64,000 nt of DNA from Glandiceps talaboti (Eukaryota; Hemichordata; Enteropneusta; Spengelidae): contig NC_135556.1 of NCBI RefSeq assembly GCF_964340395.1, positions 8,644,001 to 8,708,000 on the forward strand, read 5' to 3'. Position 1 is the first letter of the stretch. Each line of letters begins with the position of its first letter. The translations under genes were made by a program, and so were the position numbers. The notes below the pieces were generated by a model that was not told the origin of the DNA, did not search any database, and saw only the letters and a list, made by a program, of their open reading frames with translations. Positions 28,371 to 63,647 of this stretch are shown here, piece by piece.

Positions 28371-28569
28371 TTAAATTTTTGATTTCCAAGTGGTAGTTCT
28401 CCTTCCAGATCTTGTGTATATAAACATGGCATTGTCATCGTCATCATCAGACCCAATTTCTCCTTCAACTTCATCAGAGTTGGAACTAGCTGTATCATCA
28501 TTCTCACTGTCACTGTCATCAGATAACAAATCACTCTCACTTTCTTTAGATTGATAATAGTGGCATCTT
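28371..28569 (-). CDS. possible 3'-terminal exon with an acidic tail, unrecognised
   Basis: On the minus strand a frame reads CHYYQSKESESDLLSDDSDS, continues with more Asp/Glu/Ser (NDDTASSNSDEVEGEIGSDD), and ends NAMFIYTRSGRRTTTWKSKI then TAA. AATAAA overlaps the stop codon (28371-28366), as in a compact 3' end. There is an AG just upstream (CTGTTTAAG). No upstream exon was found and I do not recognise the protein. The alternative is a decayed fragment of a transposon-encoded or host gene. Confidence 0.25.
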
Positions 28570-28657
28570 AAACAGTTTATTAAAAGAAAATTAAAATTTG
28601 ACTGTTTTTGTTTTTCATTTTACTAACTCGTGAGCAACTGTTGTTTGTAGCTGCTGT

Positions 28658-28659
28658 TT

Positions 28660-28700
<41 letters not shown>

Positions 28701-28701
28701 G
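28658..28701. repeat. (GTT)n microsatellite
   Basis: About 14 GTT units. Confidence 0.95.
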
Positions 28702-29764
28702 AAAAAGGAAGACCAACATTTTAAAAGCTTATTTTCCCATGTTTGAAAAGTCATGTCAATTTATTTTCAGATACCCCCCCCCCACACACACACTTATATT
28801 TTCAAGTCCCCCCCCCCTAAAGTCTCCCCCTCCTAACAAGTTTTTGTGAAAGCAGCCTTAGCATGAACAAATCTGAATAACCCCCAACCCCCAACACCAG
28901 CCCCACCCCCAGCCACATACACCCTGAATATCAAAGCAATCCGGTAACCGGTTATATCAGAATGCAGTCGCTTGCAGTGGCTGGTGATTGTACTTTCAGG
29001 GATGCGTGCAGTGGGATGCACGGTGGGATGCGATCATGGATGCGATGACAGCCCTCAGCGACAATCTCTGGGGAGGAATAAAATTCAACTCGTCCCATAA
29101 GCCATTTCGCGATTAGAAGTTCCTGAACTTATTTTTAACATGGGGAGTGTATGTTAGAATATCATATGATTTGGAAAACGTGTCGGAAGTCAATCGTATT
29201 TGATTGGAAGGCAACCAACTTTGATCGCAACTGAGGAACTTATCAAGGAGTTACAGACGAACTATATTAATAGCAAATCCATGCCTGTAGCAGAAAACCA
29301 GTCAGTGACCGAGAAAACCCGGAAGTGTAATGAACAATTATAATTCTTAGTGAAGTGCCAACTCTGCTCGTCTATTGAACGTGTTTTACTCAGAATCCAC
29401 AAGTTCAGTAACACAGAGTGTTTTATAGAGACTTTTTGACGCGGAATATAAAACTTGGTAAACAAATTCTTGTCGAGTCAATTCTCCTACATGTACGGGT
29501 TACCAGCTAATACCCAGCACTGTATCTGAAACTGAAGCGTGACAACCCAAATCATGTAATGCCCATGTGTTTTTCGAGTTGTCGATAATTACAAGGGATT
29601 CAGTTGATTTGGAGAGATCAGTATGTTGTGTTTTTTGACGTCTAAGAATCGCTAAACCCAGGAATTTTGTTTTGAAAGTGTACCGGAACGATTACTTGTG
29701 AGTCATAACTTGTCGTGACATTACTTGTCTTAGACTTATAAATAATACACTGGCACTTGTAATT

Positions 29765-50996
<21,232 letters not shown>

Positions 50997-53690
50997 TCCT
51001 AAATCAACAATCGCACAGATGACATTCAAGAAATGTGAAACTACAAGTACAAATCTAAGTTCAGAGGTCAACTCAGGACAAGGTCAAAGTTCACTTGGAA
51101 TCTCAGCCATTTAGTGATTAGATAGTGATGAGTCTGTCTACAAGATGACGAAAGTGTAACTGAAGTGGAGGTGCTAAAAGCTCTGAATCATTCCATAAGT
51201 GTGTCCTGTATCAGATTTTGAAATAATTGTAGAATTTAGTGCATTTATATTAACAAGGAGAGCCTTCTCAATAGGTCATTCCAGACTGCAAACAGGAAAT
51301 TGAGAATACAGCGCCCTCGCTCAAATTGGGGGTATCATCACCTCATTGTACTGTTTCCTAAGAGCTTTGTCCCTTGGTATTCTTTATAAGTGTAAATCGG
51401 GGATGTTTTTCGTATTGTTCAGACATTGAGGAAAGCAGCAGTGCTCTATGATTAACTGAATAACCTACACCATGTATACCCCCAAATTACACACACCGAC
51501 AGGAAGTAGAGCGCCACCATGTGGCAAATTTTGGAAAGGCCTATAGTATTCTTTGTGTCATACTTACGACTGTTATTTTTATTTTTATTTTGATACGTAA
51601 AAATTCTTTGATTTTTCATACTGAAAACCATGACAGATTCTTTTTTTGACCTAATGCTAGCTGTGTGCAGTTGATTTTAAGTACAAGAAAACTGTTGACA
51701 ATGAATGAGAAACCATCTTAGACAATGACAAAATGATGAAATTACATATTTTTACTAGTCTTTCTTGGAATGACATAACTGACATTGTTCAAAATTTGTG
51801 TCAAATTTGCACCGTATGATTATCAGCTTTTTTTTAGAGATAGTACTATACCATGATTTTGTTATCGTAACATTTACCACAAAACTGTGCTTACGAAGAA
51901 CATGAACCTGAATCAACGTCATGAATTCAGAACTAATACTATAAAATATTACTCCAGAGTTAAGAAACAACGTTTTGGTTGTACAAACTTGAATGTGTTG
52001 AGCTAAGTGGGGCAATTTTCATGGCACAATTTGCCACAAGTATTTCCACATTCGAAGAGAATTTTTACTCCTCGATATGAAGACCAATATCCGTTAAGGA
52101 TTAAAATTTATGTGTAAAAAAATATTTGAGCGGTAGAAATATTGAAAAAAGTTATTCTATTTAATCCTCAGTGGTCCACTGATAGATAATAGTAATCCAA
52201 AACTATGGGATTCAAAACATTGGGGTTTAAGCTCATCATTTCTATTGCAATAATCTGTCACCTTTGACATGTGACCTTTGACCTTATAACTATTGTGTCA
52301 GTGACAGCAGATCATTTGAATGATACACGTTATATTTAAACAAAGTTAGCAAAATATTGTTACAGCTCAACCTAAATTTGGATGTGGGTATTGAGATCCC
52401 AGCTGCATCTCTTTCTAATCTGTTTCAAATGTCACAAGTGAGACACGTGATGTCAGGCCATTGCAGTATGACCCTGAAAATGCTGACAGGACGTCGGCAA
52501 AAATTCAGGATTTTTTTTCAAAAAAAAAAAAATTGACTCAGTTCAAGTAGAAATTTTCTGTCATAACTATGCACCCAATCCATCAGCATTCATTATTTGC
52601 AAACATTGATGTGTTGATCTGAACTTGTTGAATTTGAGATATATATTGAAATCATGACCGCTCACTGATCGATGTATAGAATATAGTCGACAAGATGGCT
52701 GACATTGCAAAGACTTACTCCTTCTTCGGCATCATGGAAGCAAACAGGGTATGGTCTGTCATTTTGTAACTAACTGGTCAAGCCTTGCAACTAGAAATGT
52801 ATACATAGTCGTAACCAACAATAACAAATTTTCAATTTCCAAGTTTATCATGGTGATATTTTAAGATAATATTTGCCAAGAGCTATGCAATCATGTATCT
52901 TTACAATATCATTACTTTTCATTTTTCGATGAATACTTGAAAACTAAAATCTCAATTTTTTAGTACTTTTTAGATTTTATGAAGGAATTTATAGTAATCA
53001 AGTCTTCCAAACTTTATTGTGTGCACTAAATTTTATATAGTATTTGTAGTTTTTTAATTTACAATTATCGGGGTACAATGCTATCAGGAATATGCAATCT
53101 ACTTCAGTGCAAAATGAAACATTTTTTACTCAAAAATTTACCCTTTCGGTTTATAAATACTGAATTCTACTATCAAATACCTACTAATTCTTTGCTCACC
53201 ATCCAATGTCTGCCCGGGAAGGGAAGGGGGGTAACTCCATTACGGGGCGGCTCCTCATAAACATTGAAACCCAACATGTTGTGATACCAATTTCATGCAA
53301 AAAGTATACTCTTTCTGATACCAAGTTGCATCTCAATTTAATAGTAAAAGCCAGGGCTCCCAGGGGAAGCCAGCCCAAGATCTAGTGTGGCATGAGTGAC
53401 GAGAGTATGGAAGTTTTGAAGGTAGATACACCAGGTTGAAACGCTTCCAGTGTTGACTGCATAGTCTCTGTTAATTAATGCCAATTTTGATTTACCCGAC
53501 CCTTTCTCATACCACCACCTCATGAAAAGTATACCCTTTCTGATACCAACCAGCATAAAAACCAACCCCTTTTGCGCGGACCCTCCCCATATTGCCATCT
53601 ATGGGAGTCGCACCACCCCACCCCACCCCCACCCCCAAGTGTGTGATTTTATAGACTGTAAAATTTAAAAATTAAGACTCTTTATCATTA
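50997..53690. other. Tec 3' UTR and downstream flank
   Basis: No exon is recognised. The first few hundred bases are probably 3' UTR, but I see no clear nearby AATAAA. A GTGACCTTTGACCTT motif lies near 52268. Confidence 0.45.
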
Positions 53691-53714
53691 AAAAAATCAG
53701 GAACTGACTCGTAG

Positions 53715-53870
53715 CCTATTGTCAGGGCCTACAGGTCATGAAACTGTAGGTCAAATTGGGGTCAGCGGTTACAGGTCATGAACCTATAGGTGAACTCGTC
53801 TCTAATAGATACTAGTACTGTAAACAGGGGGTCAGGGGTTAGAGGTCATGAAACTGGAGGTCAACTAATC
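53715..53870. repeat. three tandem ~50-80-bp units
   Basis: ACAGGTCATGAAACTGTAGG, ACAGGTCATGAACCTATAGG and AGAGGTCATGAAACTGGAGG each follow GGGTCAG or GTCAGGG. Confidence 0.75.
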
Positions 53871-54380
53871 ACTAATACCACCACTACCAGTTTATATTTA
53901 GATGTACAACTCTATGTGCATTAAGTAAAGATTGATTGATTGATTGATACAGAGTATCACTCGATTAAAGAACAAATTTGTCTTGTGATTGATGTTTATG
54001 TACATAACCACTGTAGTTTGATACAAACCCAGAGACTTGTCATTGGTATTCTAATCTAGCATCCTATATCAATGCCAAAACTGATGCTATATACTCCCCT
54101 CCTTGCAAACATTTTGAAATTGCAAACATTTAAAAAAATTTGTTTTGTAATATTTACAACACGAAATAAAGCCTGTCCACATTACGAAATGTAATCCAAA
54201 TCCAATTTGATAGTGTTCGTGTAAGCAACATGAGATAAGTATCACAAATATATATATATATATATATATATATCCTCCCAACCAAATGGGCTTATAAATA
54301 TGTCACCTTAGTATATGAAATTTAACTATTAAAAACAGTATGATGAAACCTCATCTGTGCAAAGATTCAGTCTAAGTTAA

Positions 54381-54560
54381 TGGATTTAACTTCGTATTGC
54401 ACCAAAATTTAATTAGGTCACCAAAGCTTTCACCAGGTATCCACCATGGCTTCGTCAGTGTTTTTCTGAAGTCATGACGTATGCGTGACTTCAGGCAATT
54501 GTCCCAAATTCTCACTTTGGTAAGCTAATTAAATTTTGGTGCAATACGAAGTTATACCCA
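54381..54560. mobile_element. 180-bp MITE flanked by TTAA
   Basis: TTCGTATTGCACCAAAATTT then AATTAG on the left is perfectly inverted on the right (CTAATTAAATTTTGGTGCAA then TACGAA). TTAA flanks both ends (54377-54380 and 54561-54564). TTAA duplication is the piggyBac hallmark, but a TA duplication one step further out also fits, which would suggest Tc1/mariner. An inner hairpin CTGAAGTCATGACGTATG / CGTGACTTCAG fills the centre. Confidence 0.8.
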
Positions 54561-54564
54561 TTAA

Positions 54565-57330
54565 TTTATCAAAAACAGCATTAGGGGCATATCACAGTGA
54601 ATGAAATATTATGCGAACAAGGCCAAAAAAAAAAACTGTGAATGAAACTTTGACCTTGGAATGAATTCTGTGGTCTATGAAATGTTTACAATACTTTTAC
54701 CTATAGCAGACTACTACTGTCAGTTTGAATGTAACTATTGTTCCAATTGTTATGGATTTTAAGTATTTGTGGAACGGATTTTCGTCATCATCCTAATGAT
54801 TCAGTCTTTAATTTATTTAAACTTCTCGGAACACACGTAATGTCAAGTCATTCATTGAAATATTGTCATGAAATAAATGAAATATTGTCATGAAATATTT
54901 CGTATTTTCACCAAGTAGGAAAACATAGATTGTTTGATAAAAATGAAAATTCAAAATACCAATTTCTCATCCATATGACCACTACCAGTGTGTCAATGTA
55001 AATCTGTATCTTGGGCTTTCTCATGTGTGTTTGATGTACAAGATGTGAACATATTCTACTGTCTATACCTAATCATATTTTGATTCAGAACAGAATTCAC
55101 ATTATTTAAGTACATGTAATTTGTGACATTGCTGTCTTGTAATTTGGAGGACCTGTTAAGACTGGTTTGTACCAAGGTTTGTTAGTTTATGTACTTGGAT
55201 AAATAGAGTGTATTTGTACTTGTGGATTGTACACTGACAGATCAACTTTTTAAATCAAATTTTAATCACTACTATAAGTGATTTGTAACATGTTTTCATA
55301 CCTTATCTATCAGAAATACTCTCAAATGTGATTTCACATGAGAAGGGGCGGGCTTATAGACGGATGTTATAGACATGTAAAAGAAGGAATGGGCTTATAC
55401 ACAAGCAGGGGATGAATGAGTACAGTAAAGCATGTTTTCGCATCCGTATAAAATGTATTTCTCATTGTAATGCAAACACACACAACGGTCATTTCATTGT
55501 TCATGAATTGTCATAAAAACCATAGACCTGCTTGTGACATTGTCCAAGACATGCCATACTTTATTTTGTCGGCAGAAAAACCAGGCTATTATCAGGTCTG
55601 ATATGTTTCATCCTCTTAGTTGTACCATTGGGTATGTATTGGGATATAATGTCACACAATAACATGGGACACTTACGAATTCAACTCTGTTCATCAACAT
55701 ATGTGCTATTTTGTACAAGCATTGTTACATGTCCAATATTTAAACCAGAAAAATGAACAACTGTATTTCATTTTATTTCATTTTTTTATGAATTTTAATT
55801 ATGTATGTATTGCAATGTGTTGTTTTGTACAAGTATCTGATATTCATACCAGAAAAAAATAACAACTTTTATTTTGCATTCCATTTTGAATATGAAAGTA
55901 ATACTTCATTCATTTTTTATGCATTTGAGTCACTGGTAGCAAAGAAAGTGACATTTGTATCATGTATCCTCTCCGACTTGATAAAACAATTTGTTTGCAA
56001 GAACCATTCCCTACTATTAGGATGACCCTATTTTTTTTTATCTGTTTCTCATTACCCGACCGACACAAGCTTTCAGCTCTGACATCAAAATAAAATAAAT
56101 ATTATTTTCACCCACTCATAATATTTTGTGGAACAGCACCATCTCTGGCAAGAATAAGAAAGTCATCTACAGTCATGGCAGCAGTGATGACACTTGATCA
56201 CAAACAGAGCATTTCTTTCATGACAAAGGCTATTCAAGTAGGGGGCCTGAGAACATGGCATTGTGTAGAGAAGCTGGGAAAGGGTTTGTTACCAGGAATC
56301 CAATAAAAAGACTGGAGAGGAGGAAAAGGAGAGGCAGAGAAACATTAAGAAGATTTTTTTAAAGTTATTTTTTTGTTAAATTGCCCAACCCACCCATAGT
56401 TGCTATGAAAAAGTAATGAGAAACATAAAAAAATATAATAGGGTTACCCTTAGGTAAAACCCAGTAGTAATATAACACTAGCTGCTATTAGATCAATAGA
56501 ATGTACTTGTGTCTCTTCAACTCATAACTTTTTTTTTTCATTTTACTTAAACAGTGCCTCCATAGTGAAAGACTTCTTGTAACAAATCATCTTGACCAGT
56601 ACCCAGATATTAGGAGTACCACTTATACAGAATCTAAGTACAATATAGTATTGCTGTAATTACAATGTTTATCTGGTTAACATGTACAAATTTTAATTTC
56701 AATATTTTATCAGAATAAATACTTTTGCAAAAAAAAAAGAAGAAGTTTTGGTTATGTGTTATAGATGAAGAGTTAGGAACTTTGAAGTGTAAGAATGTAG
56801 ACGATAGTTGTGGGTATTGTGTGTGTGTGTGTGCGTGTGTGCGTGCTTGGGGGGTAGTTTAGTGTTTCATGGACATACGTTTGAATATAGGGATTGAGAC
56901 GTTGGGTGTTGTACTAGTAGTTGTTGCTAGGAACCATGCAATTTATAGTGGATTTGGAAACTGATATCAACTTTGTAAAAAAAATATATAACTGTTCTTC
57001 CAATCTGTAATGGCTGTACATCTGATAGGAAAAAATAAACAACACATAGACCATATGGAAAACAATGGAAAACCTGAACTAGACACTCACACTCACACTC
57101 ACACTCACACTGAAAAAAAATATAATAAAATGAAATAAAAAATCTACCTACCCCACCTATTTTTAAATTGAATGTAATCAGAACCACACAATTTTGAAAA
57201 GAATATTACATAGACCACCTTTCAACATAAACAGCGCCCCCTGCAAAAGGCTTTCCTTTTCGTTGTGTATACAGACATGACAGACAGAAAGCGTCACTCG
57301 ACTGTTACATACGTCGTGTTGTTATCTATA
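54565..57330. other. intergenic, no gene seen
   Basis: AT-rich. 54905-54985 resembles 1957-2045. A (CACACT)n run lies at 57085-57111. The frames at 55801-56025 and 56927-57187 show no domain. Confidence 0.5.
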
Positions 57331-57337
57331 ACCAGGG

Positions 57338-58545
57338 CTGGCTGATAGCGTGGCACGTATCCAGACTATTTCAGACCACGACCTCTAACTCCCAGCCACC
57401 CTCAGTGTTGTGACAGGAAGCACTACACGGGATGATATATTGTTGCATTCGTTCGCAGTCGATAACGGTATATGTAAGTATATGCACATCATGTTTGTAC
57501 TTTCGATAAAACCGACGTAGCCTATGTACCCCCGATAGTACATACACTTCGATTCACAGGAGTGAAAAGTCAAAAAACCAAAATGTCAGGTAGCGGAAAT
57601 AGTGTTGTAGTGTGACTGTGAGTCCTACACGTCTACAGGTAGGCTATTTCACTGGTGTAGAACATACACAAAAAAGACAAACCCCCAGACACAGACTCAC
57701 TGTATTTAGACCAGAACACTAAGTTGCAATTTGGACTGACCGAGCCATAGCATACGCCCGGACCATACGACGACAGATGATTGAACCCTGGAGTCAGTAT
57801 ACATTACATGTAACCTCTAAGACCTTGACCCGTTTTCACAATATGAGTGAGTTAAATTCACAACTATAGTCAACGGTATCTGGCGACCTCTTGAATGATT
57901 CTGTTCAAGGCCATTTCATAGTTTACTGTTCACATGTGCACACCTAAGTTAGCAGTGCATACACCCGTAGTTATAATCCATTGTACATTTTGATTGTTTA
58001 GTAATGACACCTGTTGCGTGAATCATTAGTTTAAATAACAAGTATGGACTTAGTCCTGTCTGCAGACGGTGCACGAGTTTCGCTCAACACAGACTTACTC
58101 CGTATGCAAGCAGGACTAGCATGGACTAGTCAAGTTGACTATGACCGTTCATATATGGCAAAAACATGGTCACTTGGTATTATAGATGAAAAGTGTTCAT
58201 AGGTCCAACAGCAACACAAACATTTACACACTTTAGACTCGAAAAATGAGTGTGAAAAGGGTTCCTTTGGCCTATACGTGCGCAAGTTCTGTGTAGTACG
58301 ATTCTGGCAGTAGTCCCTTGAGATGGAAACTTTTATAGGGACAGTGTCAGTCCCCCCGACTCGTCGCTGCCACACGTGATCATTGTCCCTTAGCTTTGTA
58401 AGGCGCACAAAGTGCGCCCCTAGCGTCGAAGCCCTAGCGTCGAATTTGTCCCGACTTAACCCCGTCTGCAATCAGGTGTGTACAAACTGTGTACAGACAA
58501 ATTTTGTACTGATGTTACTTACAATGATCGTGTCAGGAGATAAGT
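57338..58545. other. intergenic, higher CpG, unrecognised
   Basis: The word GGCTGGCTGATAGCGTG at 57339 is shared with 37343. CCTAGCGTCGAA occurs twice near 58430. The minus frame 58139-58471 (110 aa) shows no family features. It may be an unrecognised repeat ending in the foldback arm at 58546. Confidence 0.4.
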
Positions 58546-58634
58546 CAATCTGATTGAAATCCGATGTAGTAAACACTTGCGATTTCTTTTTGGCTGTTAC
58601 GTTTACTGCCGTTTGTTCTTTTGAGATTGCTCGT
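58546..58634. repeat. solo arm of the 44364-44850 foldback family
   Basis: CAATCTGATTGAAATCCGAT, GATTTCTTTTTGGCTGTTAC and TTTACTGCCGTTTGTTCTTT match the arm at 44364 closely. No partner arm was found nearby. Confidence 0.8.
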
Positions 58635-59403
58635 ATAACAAAATGTACACTTGTTTTAAAGGTACTCAGACTTGAAAATATCGAGTCCCAGACTGAACAT
58701 GAAATGGAACGTTGGCAAAAACATACATGGAGTTAAAAGTGGGCATTTATGTAAAATAAAAAAATAAAAATTAAGTGTATTCAGATTTTTTCAGGCCTGA
58801 AGACTTTGAACATTAAAATACTGACTGAGAGAACTGTAATCGATACCACCTCTTTGACCAGAATATGATTTGCAGAAATAAAAATTATTTCTGAGTTCAA
58901 AGTTAAATAGATATACACAATTTTAAATTTCTTATCTACAATTTCAAAATGCACAGTGGGAAAACTGTCTTAAATCGGCAATAATGGACAAGGAAGAGAA
59001 ATTTACAAAAAAACGTATCACTTTCCAATATTTATTCGTTGATCAAACGAACTGCCGAACGCCACAAAGAGAATATCGATCGCGAATGTTTGCACTATTC
59101 CCATTGGCGCTTTCTGACTCGCGTTCACTGTTCGGTGTTTCTACTTTTTCATGATACGCAGACGAAACAAAATATTGTATGGGAACTATTCTAAATTTGT
59201 CGTATCCACTGCAAACATGGGCTTTAATTCTGTAATTCAACTGCTTGTTTATGAAACATGATTTATCAGATACCGTGGAGAGCTTGAAATACTATTTGAA
59301 TGCAAGTACACGATAAGGCGTTTACACAGATTCGACTTACGTTATTGAGATTTCTAGATACACAAGGAGAAACGAGAAAGAAAATAATTTGAAAAATACT
59401 TAC

Positions 59404-59481
59404 CGCATACCTCGACAATAGCAGACTAACTTTGTTCATGTTTACGACGAACGCTTCACTATTGATATTTGCCATTGTCAT
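59404..59481 (-). CDS. possible first coding exon of a minus-strand gene
   Basis: MTMANINSEAFVVNMNKVSL then LLSRYA is followed in phase 0 by a consensus donor GTAAGTATT. Upstream on the same strand (59540-59760) is a CpG-bearing stretch that looks like a promoter. I found no in-phase next exon; the frame at 59240-59043 does not join in phase. The protein is not recognised. Confidence 0.35.
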
Positions 59482-59539
59482 TTACGAGAGTCCGTCGATT
59501 TCAGTAATAACCCTACAAATACAGGAGTATCAGTGACAC

Positions 59540-59770
59540 AGTTTATCGTTCTGTGTTCTCTGCAGAGATGACTACCGTAGTTTTAACGCCACTGTGTTTA
59601 CATTTCGTTGTTGTTAGGTGGACGTTCCATCCTGTACGCGGCAGTCGAACTCCGCAACGCGTACGCTGATTGGATAAAAGTTTCTGTCACATCGCAGTAC
59701 TAGTATTATTTTCGAGGAGGATAAGCGCCATTTTGTGAGGGATTACGTGCTTTGAAAAAAAAACGTGATA
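59540..59770. promoter_or_regulatory. CpG-bearing, possibly bidirectional promoter
   Basis: The stretch contains TACGCGGCAG, AACTCCGCAACGCGTACGC, an inverted CCAAT box (GATTGG, about 59669) and AAGCGCCATTTTGTGAGG, in an otherwise AT-rich, CpG-poor neighbourhood. It lies between the minus-strand exon candidate and the methyltransferase gene, whose first coding exon follows an acceptor and therefore needs an upstream UTR exon. Confidence 0.35.
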
Positions 59771-60775
59771 TAAGCGTCGACTTTTCGTATGACACATGTT
59801 TTACATTGGCGCTTTGATTTATTGGAGAAAAGGTGATCATATCATAATTCAGCAGTATGGGAAGTTAAAAAATAAAATTTGGTTAAGACGCCCCCCCCCC
59901 GCCAAAAAAGAAAGAAAAAAAAATCTGTAGGGTTTGTTTGTGTGTTCAATATTTTTCCTCCAATTAATGAATAAACAACTCGCTCATCATAATTCATAAA
60001 ACAAAATATTTTTACGGAACAATTTGTATTATCACTATAACTTAGTAATATTCATTACCGTGATTATGAAATATTTTATATTAATCATTATTATGGCCTC
60101 TTTTCGAAATTTGGACTGGAAATGTCAGTTGCCGTCAGTCACTCCAATCCGTACATAATTACGATTTTGCTGACAACTTCAATAACGTCAAACAGGGAAT
60201 GAAAATATAACCCCTTCCCGTTGACGGAGGCATGGGAGGTACATAGTTAGTTTTATCATTTGAAGGATACAGAGCAAAAGATACTTCGACGGAGACCTAG
60301 ATATTTAGTTCAAACTTCTAAATTCGTTGAGCAGTTTTGAAGATCACTGATGCGATGAGCTATTTATCTGTACACAATTTGATAAGGTACCTAGGACCGG
60401 CCTAGAAAGATTTTATCTTGCCCTATTTGCACGGAGGCATACAGTGATATTTTATGTATTTCTGGCTTCTACATACTGTATCTTAAAAACAAACTTTGTA
60501 AGATAAAATGTCATTCGTCCAAGAATTTGGAACACCGTCGCATTGTCTCGTACAAAAAACTTTCCTCACTCCCTATTAGGAATTAGGATGTGCTTTCATA
60601 CCCCGTGTACACGGGGTTATACATGGGGTTATACGGTACATTCTACATTCTTACTTCGCGAAATAATTCGCTATTTTTACCTAACCTTTAAAGGGTGCAC
60701 ATCACATATATTTTTATCACCAAAATCAAGTTCCAAACTTTTTTCTTGTTGTCTACTTTATCCCTATTAGTAACC

Positions 60776-62795
<2,020 letters not shown>

Positions 62796-63124
62796 TTAAA
62801 ATGATGATCTCTTTTCAGTTCATTGGCTTGATCATTCTAGTTTTGGGGGACAGATAATACAGCATAACATAGAAAATGAAATACAAGAACAATTGAACAG
62901 ATGACATTGTGTTGTGTTGTTTTATATGAGATGGATGCAGTTATGTATCAACAAAGACAACAACATCTCACCACGCACATTCGTCCCCCACCCCCACCCC
63001 AGTACATTGTCGATATTGTCGAACAGCATTTTTATATAGCGCTCGTACTACTTTGATTGATTCATATATTTACTCGATACTCGGACCACCAAAGCTCGAC
63101 ATGACTACCGTACCGTTAGTCTCG

Positions 63125-63235
63125 GTCCTGACAGGGCACGTATTCCGTACTACAAAGTACTCGATACTCCTCCCAGTATTGAGTACATTGTAGTATTGAG
63201 TACATTGTAGTACGGAATACGTTCCCTATCAGGAC
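63125..63235. repeat. long hairpin with ~44-bp arms
   Basis: GTCCTGACAGGGCACGTATT, CCGTACTACAAAGTACTCGA pairs with its inverse ending CCTATCAGGAC at 63235; the arm AGTATTGAGTACATTGTAGT is itself partly duplicated on the right side. Confidence 0.85.
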
Positions 63236-63548
63236 GTACCTAGACCACCAGACGAAAAGAGTATGGAAACCACGAATCTCATCATACCGTAGTGGTTGAT
63301 GATAAAGTCTAATGATTGAGAGGTATCATGTCCCAAACCTGTATAGATGGTTTGTTTTAAAGTCTAGCGCACACTAACAAACGAACCGAGATTAACACAC
63401 ACAAATTTCCGAAAAAATGGCTGCATCAATTCAAACGAAATTTCATAGACATGTTCCGTAGGGTAATGGCAAGAACTGATTAGGTTTTGGTAATAATCCG
63501 ATGAATATTAATGACCAATTTGAGTAATTAATCGATCGAATGAGTCTA

Positions 63549-63647
63549 AAGTTGGCATCAGATTCAGATTCAGGTAGCGTTATCTTATGAACGTTATATT
63601 GAGCGTCAGATGGCCTCAGATCCGAATCTGAATCTGACGCCAAATTT
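63549..63647. mobile_element. ~100-bp hairpin element
   Basis: AAAGTTGGCATCAGATTCAG then ATTC is inverted at the other end (GAATCTGAATCTGACGCCAA then ATTT). It is short enough to be a remnant MITE. Confidence 0.7.

Noticed and set aside
29737-29744. TATAAATA as the Tec promoter TATA box
   Set aside because: It is only about 20 bases before the start codon, too close for a start site downstream of it that still includes the ATG.
58139-58471. 110-aa minus frame
   Set aside because: Higher CpG makes long frames less surprising here; no motif, start context or neighbouring exon.
59043-59240. Second exon for the minus-strand candidate at 59404-59481
   Set aside because: The available acceptors put it out of phase with the first exon and lead to early stops.
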